From Mrakia gelida (lineage: Eukaryota; Basidiomycota; Tremellomycetes; Cystofilobasidiales; Mrakiaceae): a stretch of DNA of 64,000 bases. A program made the position numbers and the translations under genes. The notes under the pieces were generated by a model. That model had not been told where the DNA came from. It searched no databases and saw nothing but the letters and a program-made list of their open reading frames with translations. The stretch spans positions 62,001 through 126,000 of the forward strand of contig BRON01000008.1 of NCBI GenBank assembly GCA_024345305.1, given 5' to 3'. How positions within the stretch are numbered: position 1 is the stretch's first letter; the number at the start of each line of letters is the position of its first letter. This document shows, one piece after another, positions 23,045 to 34,314 of this stretch.

Positions 23045-26000
23045 ATGTCTCAAGAGCGTCCCAGCACCCCTCACACCACCACACCGTCTACTCCCACGCG
23101 CTCTCCACTCGAACCCTCCCTCCAAACCAACCACTCAAGCCCGAAAGGATCCCCGTCGTCCTCCAAGCCTCGCAAGTCCAGCTCGCCTCGACCCTCCTTG
23201 GTCCTCGCCTCGCCTCTCCAACCTCCTCTCACTCCCGAAAACTCCTCGCCAGAGCCTTCTCCCATCCAGGAAGCCTTCGGAAACATCGCTCCTCAAGATC
23301 CAACCCACGAACTCGCTTCTCCTTCTCCTTCGGTTCCCTCCTCGCCAAGCTCGCCTCCTCCCATTGCGAGCTCGACGGTGGGATTCAGGATGGCGAATGC
23401 GCCGGTCCTCTGGCTAAGTCCCCTTAAGTGGGATCGTGTGAGGAAGGATATGGGTGGTTCTCCTCGACGGACGGGAGGGAGTGCGAAGGGGAAGGGGAGG
23501 GAAAGGAAGAGAGGGAGGAAGAGTGGGGACGGAGTTGTTGTTGATCGAAACGAGAAGGGTCTCGTCGACGCTCGTAAGTCCCTCCTTCGTTCGTTTCTTC
23601 TCCTCCTCTTCGATGTTTCGCTGCCCTTGGGTGTGCTCGACGTCATACATAGAGTTCTCGTGGAAAGGGGAGGTTTAACGGCGTCGAATGAGCTCGAGCT
23701 GACCTTGCTCTCGTTCTCGTTCGTTTCGTCAACAGTCGCGTCTCCCTCTTCGCCACCCATCCTCGCTTCCTCGTCGACCTCGACCAAGGCATTCTCCACT
23801 CCACTGTCAACTCAGGATACCGTCAAGTCGCTGGAACTCCCGCGAGGAGCTGTCGTGAGTACCGTCGCTTCACTCGTGTCGACCGTTCGTTCCACATCGC
23901 GTCGACGAAAGCTGACATTCGTGTTCTTCGTCCCTCTCCGTTCTCAATCACCTCGCGCAGTCCCAAGTCGCCAAAGCTCCAGCTCGTCGGAAACTTCCCA
24001 TCTCCCCTCTCGTGAGATCACCCTCCTCGCTGTCCCCGCAGAAGGACGCTCCTCCCTCAACGACGAACACCAACAACAAGGACGCCGTCGACGACAACGA
24101 GCAGGAGTCGGGAGGAACGCGTCTCGAGGGTGGAGCTGCTGGTGCAAAGAAGGATGGTCAGGTGCAGGACGCGAATGGAGCCGACGAGTGAGTAGACTGC
24201 CTTTCGTCGAGCTCTTTCTCTTCGACATTCAAACTCGCGAGCTTTCGAGAAACGCGTCTCGACTCGACGCTGACTCTTCGCTCTCTCTCTCTCTCTCTCA
24301 GATCTCCCGCCACTCCCATCGACCCTCGTCGTCTCGAGGGTGGATCTTCCAACAGTATCGATGATATCCAGGAGGACGAGAACTCCCTACGGAAACGAGT
24401 CGTGAGCTTCGTTCCCTTCCCGTCTCTCTCCTCTCGCCGACCCGCCTTCGCCCTGACCCCTTCGCTGACTCCTTTGCTCCTTCTTCCTCCTTCATACCAC
24501 TCTCGAGGCCGATATCGCCAGTCGGAAAGTAGAGCGCGCGAACCTTCGCACGACCATCGCCAACGGTCACGCTCGGGAGGACGAGCAGAAGATCAAGACG
24601 GATTCCCTCCAGGAGGAGGTGGACGTCGGAGCGTCGCTGCTCGCCGACATGGAGGAGGACTTGATCGTTCTCTACGAGAAGGTGGAGGCATTCGAGGAGT
24701 CGAGGAGGGTGTTGGAGGTCGAGAACTCGAGAGTGGAGGACGTGTTGGCTTCGGAGCGGAGGTCTCGCGAGGTCGCGGACAGGAAGACGTGAGTCCTGCT
24801 TCTCTCCTTCGTTCGTCAAGGACTGGGAGCTGACTCTTCCCCTCGCCTTCTCGCTCTTACAGCCGTGCCGCCACCTCTCGGAACCTTCGCGTCTTCAACG
24901 AGGTCGTCGCCGAGCGGAACGACTTCCAAGATGCTCTGCATGCGACTCAGAACGAGCTTGAGTGAGTCCTCCCCTCCGCCTTCGAGTCGAGCTCGCACTC
25001 ATTCTATCCTCTCGTCGTCGTGCAGGATCACCAAGGATAGGGCCGTACTACTTCAACACCAAAGAGACGGGGCTTCAACTCAGCTTAGGTGAGCTCTTCT
25101 CGTTCTCTCGTTGCGACGAAGATCTTCGCTGACCAGCAGTCTTCTTCTTGCTTCCCAGGATCGCCGACGAGAACGAACTCAGACTCAAGGCTCAGCTCGA
25201 GGTCCTGTCTACGAGGATCCTTGAACTCCAGTACGTCGACCTGCCTCTGTGTACCCTCGGACTTCCTTTTCGAGACGAGAGCCGACCTTCTCTCCTCCTG
25301 TTTCAACAGAGAACTGTGCCCCTCAGTGGCCGACCTCCAAACCCGGAATGCCGACCTGGTATCGCAGTACGAGTGAGTTGATCTCGCTTCTTCCCTCTCA
25401 GTCTCGGAGCTCAACGACGACTTGAAGAGTTTGTGCAACTCGACTCTCAAGCTCACGCGTCTCTTCTCCCACGTCCTATAGAACTCTTCAGCAGGAGATC
25501 TCTCAACTTAGGAATGAGTACCGAGCCGCTCAAGAGGGGATCAAGGTTCGCGACGATCGACTTGGGTGAGTTCTCGCTCGGCGCGTCCTTTTCGAATCGA
25601 GTCGTTCTGAACGAGCATTGACCTCTTCCTCCTTCGTCTTCTTCCTTCTCGCTCTTCTTCTTCGTCAAAGTGGTTGGGAGTTCGATTTCTTCGAGAAGAA
25701 CCTGTGAGTTTGGATACTTCGTTCGGTTGATCTCTTCCTTCGCTCAAATCAAACGCTGATCTTCTCTCGTCTCCCTTTCTTCCAGCGCCGCCGCTGCTCC
25801 TCCTCCTCCTGTCCTCCCAGAGGCAGAGCTCGTTCCCGCCGCGGTGGAGCTCCCCGCTCGAGGTCCCCGTTTGGACGTTCTCCAGTTCGGTCTTGACTTC
25901 GAAGGTTCGTTCTCGTCGTCGGTCTCGTTCTCGTCTCGCTCTCGGTCGCGTGTCGAGCTGACATCTCTTTCTCTCCCTCCTTCTTTCGCAGCTACCATCT

Positions 26001-26615
26001 CGACATGTGAGTCTCACCATACTCCTACAACGACGAAAAGAACCCAGCTGACGAGCTCCCTTTCGCTTTCGCTTCTCCTTTTCATCTCAGTCACAACCGC
26101 TCCTCACAGCCCCAGCGCTCCTCCCCTCCCGCTCGAGTCCTACCGATCCGACGACAACTCTCGACCCTTCAAAGCCTTCCCCCCCCGGCAAAGGATCGAC
26201 CTACTTCCCCAACCTGGCCGCTCTGGACCATACAACCATCTCCCTCGCTCCCAAGACCAAGCTCCTCTCCACTCCCAACGAGCTCGTCGCCCTCCTCAAC
26301 CTCGTCGATGGTCTCACCGCCAAGCTCAGGCAATGGACGAGGACCGGCTCGTCCCCTCCCGTCAAAACCGCCGAGAAAGCCAAAGCCTTCTGGCTCACTA
26401 TCGCTGGGAGGATTTGGGAACGAGGGATGGTGCCGTTGAGGCAGTTGGCTCTCGAGCAGGGATGGGAGGATGAGTTGATCGGAGTTGGGCAGGGATGGGA
26501 GGAGCTGTTGGCGGTTGTAGGAGTGGAGGATATGCTTCCGGGAGTGTTCGCGGTGATTAGGGTGTTGGAGGGAGACTTGTTTAAGGTCCTTGAGCGAGCG
26601 GCGGGGAGGGCTTGA
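23045..26615 (+). CDS. Coiled-coil protein with a Pro/Ser-rich N-terminus
   Basis: The start ATG at 23045 opens a long Ser/Pro/Thr-rich disordered region, then MANAPVLWLSPLKWDRVRKD near residue 117 and a basic Lys/Gly/Arg stretch. Further exons give SPATPIDPRRLEGGSS, then a long heptad-rich region from about 24509: SRKVERANLRTTIANGHARE, SLLADMEEDLIVLYEKVEAF, FNEVVAERNDFQDALHATQN, ELRLKAQLEVLSTRILELQ, LQQEISQLRNEYRAAQEG. A C-terminal globular segment follows, with LVALLNLVDGLTAKLRQW and AFWLTIAGRIWERGMVPLR, ending at TGA 26613-26615. At least ten short introns carry CTGAC branch sites; one has a CT-dinucleotide tract before its acceptor. I do not recognise the family. The architecture suggests a structural or scaffold role, for example at spindle poles, kinetochores or the cortex, but that is only a guess. 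Confidence 0.65.
24281..24300. repeat. CT dinucleotide tract at an intron acceptor
   Basis: About nine CT units form the polypyrimidine tract of an intron in the coiled-coil gene, ending at the CAG acceptor. Confidence 0.6.
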
Positions 26616-27479
26616 GGGAGAACGAGGAGTTGGGTTTGTGTTTGGGTTTCCTGGTTCGTGTTTTGGTTTACGATTTGGGTTCTGGTTTCGTTTGTTTTAC
26701 TTGTTTTGATTATGTTCTCTCTGTTTTCGCTTTCGGTTTCGTTTGATTATGGCTTGAAGGATGATTGATTCGTCTCGGAGTCGGAGGAGAAGAGAGAAAC
26801 GAAAAGACCGAAGACGCGTCGAGCTCGAGTCACGCTCGCTGGGTTCTGCTTCGTGGTGGAGCTGAGAGAGCGGTTGGTTCTGGGAGCGCAGATGCCCATG
26901 TAATATAGAGCTTAGATCAACGGGACTGTTTGACGCGTTGAAAGGAGCGAAGGTGAACAGAAGTGCAGAGCCTGAGCTCGTCGCGTTCTCCTCGAGCATG
27001 CTTCCTCTCGTCTTTCTCGCCTTTCTTGCCCTCTCCTCTCGCCATGTTTACGTCATGTATATGCGCAGCGAGCCTCGAATGCTCATCTACATCGATGTAA
27101 TGGAGGTGAAGGCGTCACCTTAGTTTTTCCGACGTTCACTTGTGGAGCCTCGTTTCGATCTGCGTTTCTGCCTCCGCCGTCGGTCCACGTCGCTCAACAA
27201 CTGCCAATCGATACGAATCACATCTTCACGCCCTTTGGATAGGATACCAACTAGACCCTCGCTTCCTGCTACGAGCTGCCTTCCTTGACTTTCGACTGGA
27301 GACGTGACGCGCCTCTCCTCCCCCGTTCCTGTTTCCCTTTCCCTTTCTACGAGCTCCTACATATATGTATCGCTACCGAGTTCCGCATAAATTCTCTGAT
27401 AAACAGATCGACGGACCCTTCAGCGCGGTCACTATCCTGACTCGAATCGCGCGCGTTCCGTTTCCCTCTCCTTTTTCTC
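26616..27479. other. Gene-poor stretch after the coiled-coil gene
   Basis: The first 150 bases are G/T-rich with repeated GGTTT/GTTTTG words and look like a 3' UTR. The remainder has only short frames. I searched it for the earlier exons of the nuclease gene duplicated just downstream and did not see them. Confidence 0.4.
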
Positions 27480-27880
27480 TCCTCCCTCGCAGCTGGGTGA
27501 CCGTCAGTATACATCTCATCCCTCCCTCGCCCGCTTTCAACCGAACTTCCCAACTGACCGTTCGCGTCTCGTCTCTTTTTCGCTCCCCACTTCATCCAGG
27601 TCGAAAGCTACTACGGTCTCTCCATTGACACCGCGGAGAAGACCGCTCTCACCAAGTATCTCAACGCTTGCTAGACCTCGCCCGTCATCTTGACCCAAAC
27701 CCTCGTTTGCACGCGTCTCTCCTTCCTTTCGAGCCGCGTCGCCTTTGCTTTTCTCTTTCCTCTTCGGCTCCTCTCCTTTCTCTCTTCTTGGGATTTCACG
27801 TTGCTCTCGTGGGCTAGCTAGATGCTGGCTCTTATTGTCGCTTCTCACGACTCAAGTACATACGAACTCAACTGCTATCC
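27480..27880 (+). pseudogene. Isolated copy of the last exon and 3' UTR of the secreted nuclease gene
   Basis: Bases 27600-27674 align without gaps to the final exon at 19377-19451 and encode VESYYGLSIDTAEKTALTKY plus LNAC and a stop. Nine of 75 bases differ: seven synonymous, one TAA to TAG, one Lys to Glu. The preceding intron is also recognisable (TGGGTGACCGTCAGTATACAT against TGGGTGCAAGTCAGTCTACAT), so this is a DNA-level copy and not a retrocopy. The 3' UTR similarity continues to about 27880. No upstream exons, signal peptide or HNH core lie nearby, so the copy is a fragment. The synonymous pattern suggests that it diverged while still part of a working gene. Confidence 0.75.
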
Positions 27881-28074
27881 TCACGAACGAAGCTCGCTCG
27901 ACTCGACGTGGCATGCCGTTGCAGTTCTCTCAACCAGCCGACCCTCTTCGTCCTTCTCCTCCTCCTCCTCTTCCTCCTCTCCTCGCCTCATCCATACCAC
28001 TTTCATCAGTACGGTCTCTTACATCGTCGATATCCTCGTCGCTCACTTTCCCGTTTGACTCGAAACAGGAGATA

Positions 28075-28767
28075 GAAAGCGAGCGAACTTCGAGGACGAC
28101 GACGCGTACCTATCAACTGATTCGTCGAGTTAGTCAAGATTTGGAGATCGGGCTGATGAGAACGAAGTTCCCGTTCAAGGGAAAGTCAACGAGAAACAGG
28201 AAACGAGGGAAAGCTCGGTTCGTTCAAAGCGAGAGACGCGTCGGGACCCTCCCTTCGTTTCGCTCAAATCAACTTCGAGATCTCGGCTACCCCGTTCCAA
28301 TCAACTCGCTACTATCCCATATCCACTTCTCCCAGCCAGAGTTCACTCGACTACAACCTTCACTCGATTTTAATCAGCGAGGGACATGGGCGAACACCGT
28401 CGTCGACGGAACGAGACGATCAACTCCCCCTCCCTCCTCTCCTCCCTTCCCTCCCTCCCTCCCTGCATGATTTGCTTTTGAAACCGCTCCCCCTCCCTCG
28501 ACCAAAGGGTGTTCTCTTTCCATTCGATCATGCTACCAGGCCCAAGAGAGAGAGTCGAGCAGACGAAGAGGAAAGAACGAACCCCTCGCGATAAATTGAG
28601 GTCGCCCTGTTCGTCTTCCTGGACATACCCAGGAACCGAGATTCGATGTCAATCAGTAGATTTATACCAACTGATTGGTCGATGTAGTCAAGTGGTTACG
28701 ACGGCTGATTCGAACGAACAAGATTCAAGTACAATATCATCTCCTCTCTGAGGGCGCAGGTTCGAAC
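28075..28767 (+). repeat. tRNA-linked dispersed repeat, left copy
   Basis: This block matches the reverse complement of 38213-38965 over most of its length. Shared landmarks in order are GCGAGCGA(A/G)CTTCGAGGA, TCAACTGATTCGTC, GGGACCCTCCCTTCGTTTC, CAACTTCGAGATCTC, GAGACGATCAACTC, GGTAGCATGATCGAATG (complement) and the tRNA-like segment at the end. This copy lacks about 90 bp near its left end that the other copy keeps, and it stops inside the T-arm of the tRNA. Confidence 0.75.
28678..28767 (+). pseudogene. 3'-truncated tRNA copy
   Basis: The 90 bases from GTCGATGTAGTCAAGTGG to GCAGGTTCGAA are identical to the intact tRNA gene at 38201-38303, including the presumed intron. After TTCGAA the sequence departs, so the 3' half of the T-stem, the acceptor 3' strand and a terminator are missing. 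Both internal promoter boxes are nearly complete, so it might still be transcribed, but it cannot fold into a complete tRNA. Confidence 0.65.
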
Positions 28768-29361
28768 GACCAAGATTTGTTCGACGGATGTCTTCCCCTC
28801 GCCCGCTCTGTTGATCCCGTCAACCTCTGAAGCTCAACTAGCACCAGTCCCTTCCAAGGACAGAGATCGCTTCGTCTTCGGAAAGTGGCTCTCAAGCAGC
28901 GAGGTGAGAAATCGATCTTCTCCACGCGTCGAACTCGAAACTCTTCTTCGGTTCTTCTCTGTCATCCTCCTTCTCTCACTCAAACGCGACCGGAAACGTA
29001 AAGCAGTGAGACATGGATACACGTGTGAGGATTATCGTATAGCAAAGAATAACTACGAAGCGAAACAGGAAGAACCGAGCGCGTCTCTGGAAAAAGGACG
29101 GCGGGTCACCAAGCGAAAGCTACAAAGGGAGGAGGGAAGGGCATAAAAGTTCGTCGTCGTCGTCGACCCCCGGACAAGAGGATACGAGTGGAGCGACGTG
29201 GATGCTAAGTAAGGTGGGAGAGATCTGGCAAGACGACGAAAGAGGGTCAGTCGAGGTCGAGGGCTGAGATCGAGGAAGTCGAGACGCGACTCACAATCTC
29301 CGCTGGAGTTGAGAACGAGGCGAGTTGAGGCTAAAGTTCCGCGGACGAGGAAGGCGAGGGT
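28768..29361. other. Gap before the BRE1 stop
   Basis: Unassigned sequence followed by the BRE1 3' UTR. No coding exon or RNA gene was recognised. Confidence 0.35.
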
Positions 29362-32300
29362 CTACTGGAAGTAGATCTGTAGAAGAGGGGAAGAGGTCAG
29401 CGAGGTTGATCGACGAGGAGGGAGAGGAAAGGGAGAGCAAACGAACCTGCTGGACGTCCGAAGTCGCGAAACCGAGGTTGCAAGCGGGGCATTTTCGCTG
29501 TCTTGTCGCGACTCGAGCGTCGATACAGCTGGTAGAGAGGGACGGAAGGTCAGCACCTGGTCGAAAGGGACGAGACCGAGAAAGAAGGGCGAGACGAACT
29601 CTTTGCAGAAGGCTGAGGCGGACGGAGAAGAGCAGAGGAGCGAAACGGTGGTCAGCTTGAGATCACCACCTTCGAGAACGAGCGAAGGGGTACTCACTGT
29701 GCATGCACTTCGTGATGCAGTGCGAACGAAGTCGAAGCGAGCAAGTCGAGCATTGGAGGATAGCCTGGCGGCGAAGAAGGGAAGGAGAAGTCAGCCGTCG
29801 CTCGAACGCGTTCGGAGAGGGTCAAGACGGGACGAACCATGAGCTTGTTCCTTTCCTCCTGAAGCTCGACCTCCTTCCCAGTCGAAGCAACACCAGAAGA
29901 GACCATCTTCGCCTTCGCAGTCATCCGTTCGAGGTCTCGCTTGGTCCGATCGAGCTCCTCCTGGAGGTTGAGTTGAGTCGATCGTTCCTTCTCGGCGATG
30001 GCGGTTCGAGTGGTGAGGAGTTTGCCCATCTGCAGGAGGAGAGAAGGAGAAGGAAGAAGGGAGTCAGTACTGGGTCAACGGAGGAAGGAAAAGGCGGTGG
30101 CGAAAAGACTCACATCGGCTGAACGCGTCCTCTCGGAGTCGAGCCTGACCTTGCCCTCGGCAGCTTCCCTCTCGAGCTCCATGATCCGATCCTTGAACTG
30201 TCGAATCGAAGCCTTCAGGATTGTGGCCTCCTTTTCTTGGACAGACTGCAAAGAAAGAGGAGGAAGGCGGGTCAGTCACGAAGAGAGGGTTCGACGAATG
30301 GCAAGAGAGACGCGACTCACGAGCTGATTCGTCAAGTTTCGTTCCGACTCCGAGAGCTTCTCGAGGACCTTGATCTGCTTCTCGACGTTCCGCTGAGCGA
30401 CCTTCCTCTCGACCTCGACGGCTTCCTTGGTCCTCATGGCAGCGAAGTACTTGTTGTCGGCTTTGGCTTTCTGTGGGAGGGAAGAAATGGAGAAGAGGGA
30501 AGGCCGACGCGACGATCAGCACGAGTCTTCGAGGGAAACAAGCGGAAAAGGGCAGAGCGGCGAGTACTACGGACCTCAGTAGCGAGCTTCGAGACCTTCT
30601 CCTCCATCTCCTTGAGGTTCAGAATCTTGCTGTTGGCCTGGTTCGCGACGTCCTCCCAAGACTTCGACAGTCGTTCGACCTCGCCGTAGAGAGCATCGGT
30701 GGCCTATTCGAACGAGAGAAAAACAACCCGATAAGCTTTCAATCTCCTGACGCCATCTCACGCTCGAGGAAAAGAGGAAGGGAAACTCACAGCCTCGTTC
30801 TCCTTGACCTTCAAGTCCATCACCCTCAACGCCTCCTGCTTCTCCTCGAGCTTCTTCCCCATCCTCACAAGATCATCCCCAACCGACGGATCAGGTCCGA
30901 GCACCTTCTCGTAGGTTTCCAGACGACGTTGAGCCTCGGCGAGAGCTGTTCGAGCTGCAGATTCGTTGGCGAGAGCGTCCGAGAGGGTCGTGTCCGCACT
31001 GACGTGAGCGATCTGGTCGGCGAGGACGTTGATTTGGGATTCCGAGGATCTGAGAGACGAGCGAAAGTTAGCATCGCTCCGCAGAGCACGCAAAGGCGGG
31101 CGAGAGGAGACAGAACGGGACGTACTGCAGCTTCGCCTCGAGACTCCTCACGTACGACAAGGTCCCACCTCGACCATCTCCCTCGCCCTCCGACAGCAGG
31201 TAATCCAGCAGACTCTCGCTCCCTCCAGTGCTAGAAGCAATCTTGGCCTTCAGACGACGGATCTCGGAGTGTAGGGTTTCGATTCGAGTCTGCAACGCGC
31301 GTACCGAAGATCCGAGTCAGCTTCGAGTTCACGCGCGTCTTTCCGTCCTTCGCGCCCTCGCCCGAACGGTTGTGAAGGTGGAAGGCGACTCACAAGATGA
31401 GCGTTCGACAGTTCAACGATCTCGTCCACGTGCTTGAAGTTCGCGATCTCACTCGCTCTCCGTTCCGAGAGCTCTGCCTGCAGATCGTCTCGTTGACCTC
31501 TCAACCTCGCCAGATCGCTCTCCTTCTTGCTGAGCTGACCTCGAAGACTGTCGACGTCTTGACGAGCTTCCATCTGTTATTTGAAAGAAAGATAACTCGG
31601 TCAGCTCTCGTCAAACTCAAACGAGCTCACTCGAACGGCTCGAGGTCGACCAGCTGAAGGAGGGAATCGGACGAACCACTGCCGACTCCTCGAACTCCTG
31701 CCTCCCGTCCCTAAGCATATCGGCTTCCGACGCGAGCTTGTCGAAATGGCTCTTGGCCTCCTTGGCTTCAGCCTGGAAGTACGAAAGCTGGACCATGAGA
31801 GTTTTGAAGAGGACGTGTTGAGCGACGACGGCCTCGGGAGGGTGCTCAGCCTGAGTGAAAGAGAAGAAGCGAGGACGCGAGGAGGACGAAGTCAGCTCAG
31901 GCCCTTTGAAAGCTTCGAGGTGAGAGACAGAGAGGACTCGGAGGACGTAGAACTGACTTGGAACCTCAGGTGATCTGCGGTCGTCTCCAGTCGAACGCGA
32001 TCGTCTCTCAGTCGGTTGATCTCCTCCAGTCTCGAAGCAGCAAGAGCTCGGTCTTCTGGGTCGTATGAAGGTCCAGGAGTCTGAGGTGATGGTAGATGGG
32101 ATCCGTTTCCGTTGATCTGAGGTGGTGGTTGTTCGACGACGGAAGCCTGGTGAGGAAAGTGGAAAGGAAGGGAGGAAGGAAAGCAAAGGTCAGCTTTCGC
32201 GAGCTCGACGACGCGTACCCTTCATCATCTCGGTGCGAGACCTGCCAGCCGGAAAAAAGAAACTAAGAGATGGAACAAACCTCTCTCGAGTTGCTCTTGG

Positions 32301-33883
32301 AGTTGGCGTCCGCACTCTCGGTTGATGGACCAGGTCCGGCGGAAGGGGAAGGACGTCCTCCCTGCTCGACTCCCTGAACGCTCTCGCACCTCATACGATC
32401 CAGCTTCTTCTCGGCTCGAACGAGCTCGGCGTAGGTCTTCTCCTGCTCCTGCTTGGCGAGGTCGAGTTGAGATTGAAGAAGCTTGACGGATGATCGTAGA
32501 GTGGCGCTCTGGAGCGAACAAAGGGCAAGAAGGAAGACGAAGGTCAGCTCGAGCTCGAGCTCACTTCGATCGCTTCATCGAAGGACAGGGATTCGAGACC
32601 TGGTGAGGGAGTTGAACTAACCTGCTTGTGTTCAGCTCCGAATCGCTCCCTAAGCTCATCGCCGCTCGCTCGAGCTCCCTTCTCTGCGAGTTCGACGAAC
32701 TTGACGAGAAGTTGCTTCGTGCTCTGCGAACGTCGGTTGATGGCGGAGGACAGTTCGGGGAGGGAGGATGAAGATGAAGGGAAGGCTGCAGGAAGGAAAT
32801 AACAGAAGATGAGGTTAGAAACGAGATATCCAAAACGAGGCGAGATGCGAAGGCGGAGAAGGTAGACTGAGGGAAGGTGAACGAGGAGGAAGCGCGAGCT
32901 CACCAGAAGGAGCGTCCTCGACCGGAGGCAGATCCTTGGATCCCACGAGACCTCGAACGGCTTCCAGTAACTGCGAAAGGGAGAAAGCGAGCAAGGCACC
33001 GAAGTCAGAAAACGTTCGAACTAGATGAAGCGTCGAGAAACTCGTCGAGTTGGAAACTGACCTCGCTCCAGCAGACCTCAACTCCTTCGAGACCAGCTTC
33101 GAGAGCGTGTTTCCTCCTCTCGAGCTCTGAAACCCTAGCGGAAGATCGAGTGTGTTGTCGTTGGTACTCTCGCATCTGACGATAGATGGCTTCTTTTTGG
33201 AAAGTCTGACGGATGGAATCAAAGAAGGAAGGAGGAGGAGGTGGGTCAGCTTTTGAGCTGATTCGAGCTCAGGATCCAAAGGAGATGATGCAGAAGGAAC
33301 GAAGAGGTGCAACTTGAAGGGAAGAGGTGATATACACCGATAGGGTATAGAAGGAGGTCTCGAGATGTGTAGAGGTGATGGGGATGGCACGATGGACAGG
33401 GCAAAGAGGAGAAGGAGGTGAAGAGAGGAAGGAGGACGTTCGCCGACCTTCCCATCTCCAGTCCCTCGACTCTCAGACAGATCCAAAGGACTTCGAGAGG
33501 CACGAAGTGGAGTCGGACTACTACCCTCCGAAGAGGTAGAGATCCTCCTCGACTTTGAGCGTTCGTCGAAGGTGATGTTGAAGAATCTGAACTCGTGTGC
33601 TCCTCCTTCCCCTTCCCCTTCCGTCCATCTTACTCATCCTATGGGCCCTTGGGTACCCTCGAGATAAGAGAAACGAAGAAAGGAGCCCACTAACCTCGAC
33701 CTTGAGACTGAGAGAATCCATCTCTCCATCTTCCTCGTCTCCAGGCATCATCGCAGCTCTGGCTCGAGCTTTGGAGCTGCTCGCTCTGCTCCCACCTCCG
33801 TTCTCGACAGGAGCTGAGGGAGAGACCCTCCTCTTCCGATCACCTTCGTGCACACCATCAGGATGAGGTCGTTTACGATCCAT
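29362..33883 (-). CDS. BRE1: E3 ubiquitin-protein ligase BRE1 (histone H2B monoubiquitination)
   Basis: Bre1 works with the E2 Rad6 to monoubiquitinate histone H2B in chromatin, a step needed for H3K4 and H3K79 methylation. The N-terminus (MDRKRPHPDG) is basic. It is followed by ITFDERSKSRRI and TFQKEAIYRQMREYQRQH, SSARVSELERRKHALEAGLE and VEVCWSE, matching the conserved Bre1 N-terminal block that contacts Rad6. The middle is a very long coiled coil. The C-terminus is a C3HC4 RING: LQCSTCSLRFRSHCITKCMH, TFCKE, then DARVATRQRKCPACNLGF and the ending SDVQQIYFQ with stop at 29362-29364, the usual Bre1 C-terminal pattern. More than a dozen short introns are present. The start at 33883 is the first ATG before the basic block. 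It is divergent from the disordered-protein gene at 34315. Confidence 0.9.
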
Positions 33884-34314
33884 AGACGGGAGAAGAAGAA
33901 GAGAAAGAAAGAAGAGAAAAGGAAGAAGGAAGAAGGTGGTTGGGAGGACAACGATCCAGAGCGAAGAAGAGGGAAAAGCGACCAGAGTCCGAGGAAGGTG
34001 TCAGCTGCCTTCCTCCCACCCACCACCCTCCTCTTCGCAAAAATCTTCTTTCAGCCACCTCCAGTTCTTCTTTGATACCCGTACTACCTCTCTGTGTGAT
34101 TTGTGAGTCGACTTGTGCGATGTGACGAGAAGGAGCGAGCTCGAAGAAGTTGGAGTGCTGACCTTCCACCTTCCCTTCCCCCCCTCCCTCCTCTCCTCCT
34201 CGTCTTCTTGTCCTGTCCTCGCCGTTTCGCCAACTCAGGATTCTCTATATCGCTCCATCTCGTCGGGCTCTTCCCTCTCGTACCTCGTCTCACGTTTGAG
34301 TGCTTCGTCTTTGG
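33884..34314. promoter_or_regulatory. Divergent promoter of BRE1 and the RG/RS-rich gene
   Basis: This 430-bp gap lies between outward-facing starts. A purine-rich AAGAAGAAG run sits next to the BRE1 start. A possible + strand leader intron (donor GTGAGT near 34105, GCTGACC near 34159, CTCAG near 34239) is plausible. Confidence 0.4.

Noticed and set aside
27600..27674. Independent small gene beginning or ending at the duplicated exon
   Set aside because: No start codon, signal peptide or HNH core lies upstream, and the exon begins at an intron acceptor homologous to the parent gene. It is recorded as a fragment.
28075..28767. LTR retrotransposon
   Set aside because: No reverse transcriptase, integrase or gag-like frame, no primer-binding site and no clear terminal dinucleotides were seen. 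The block is described only as a tRNA-linked repeat.
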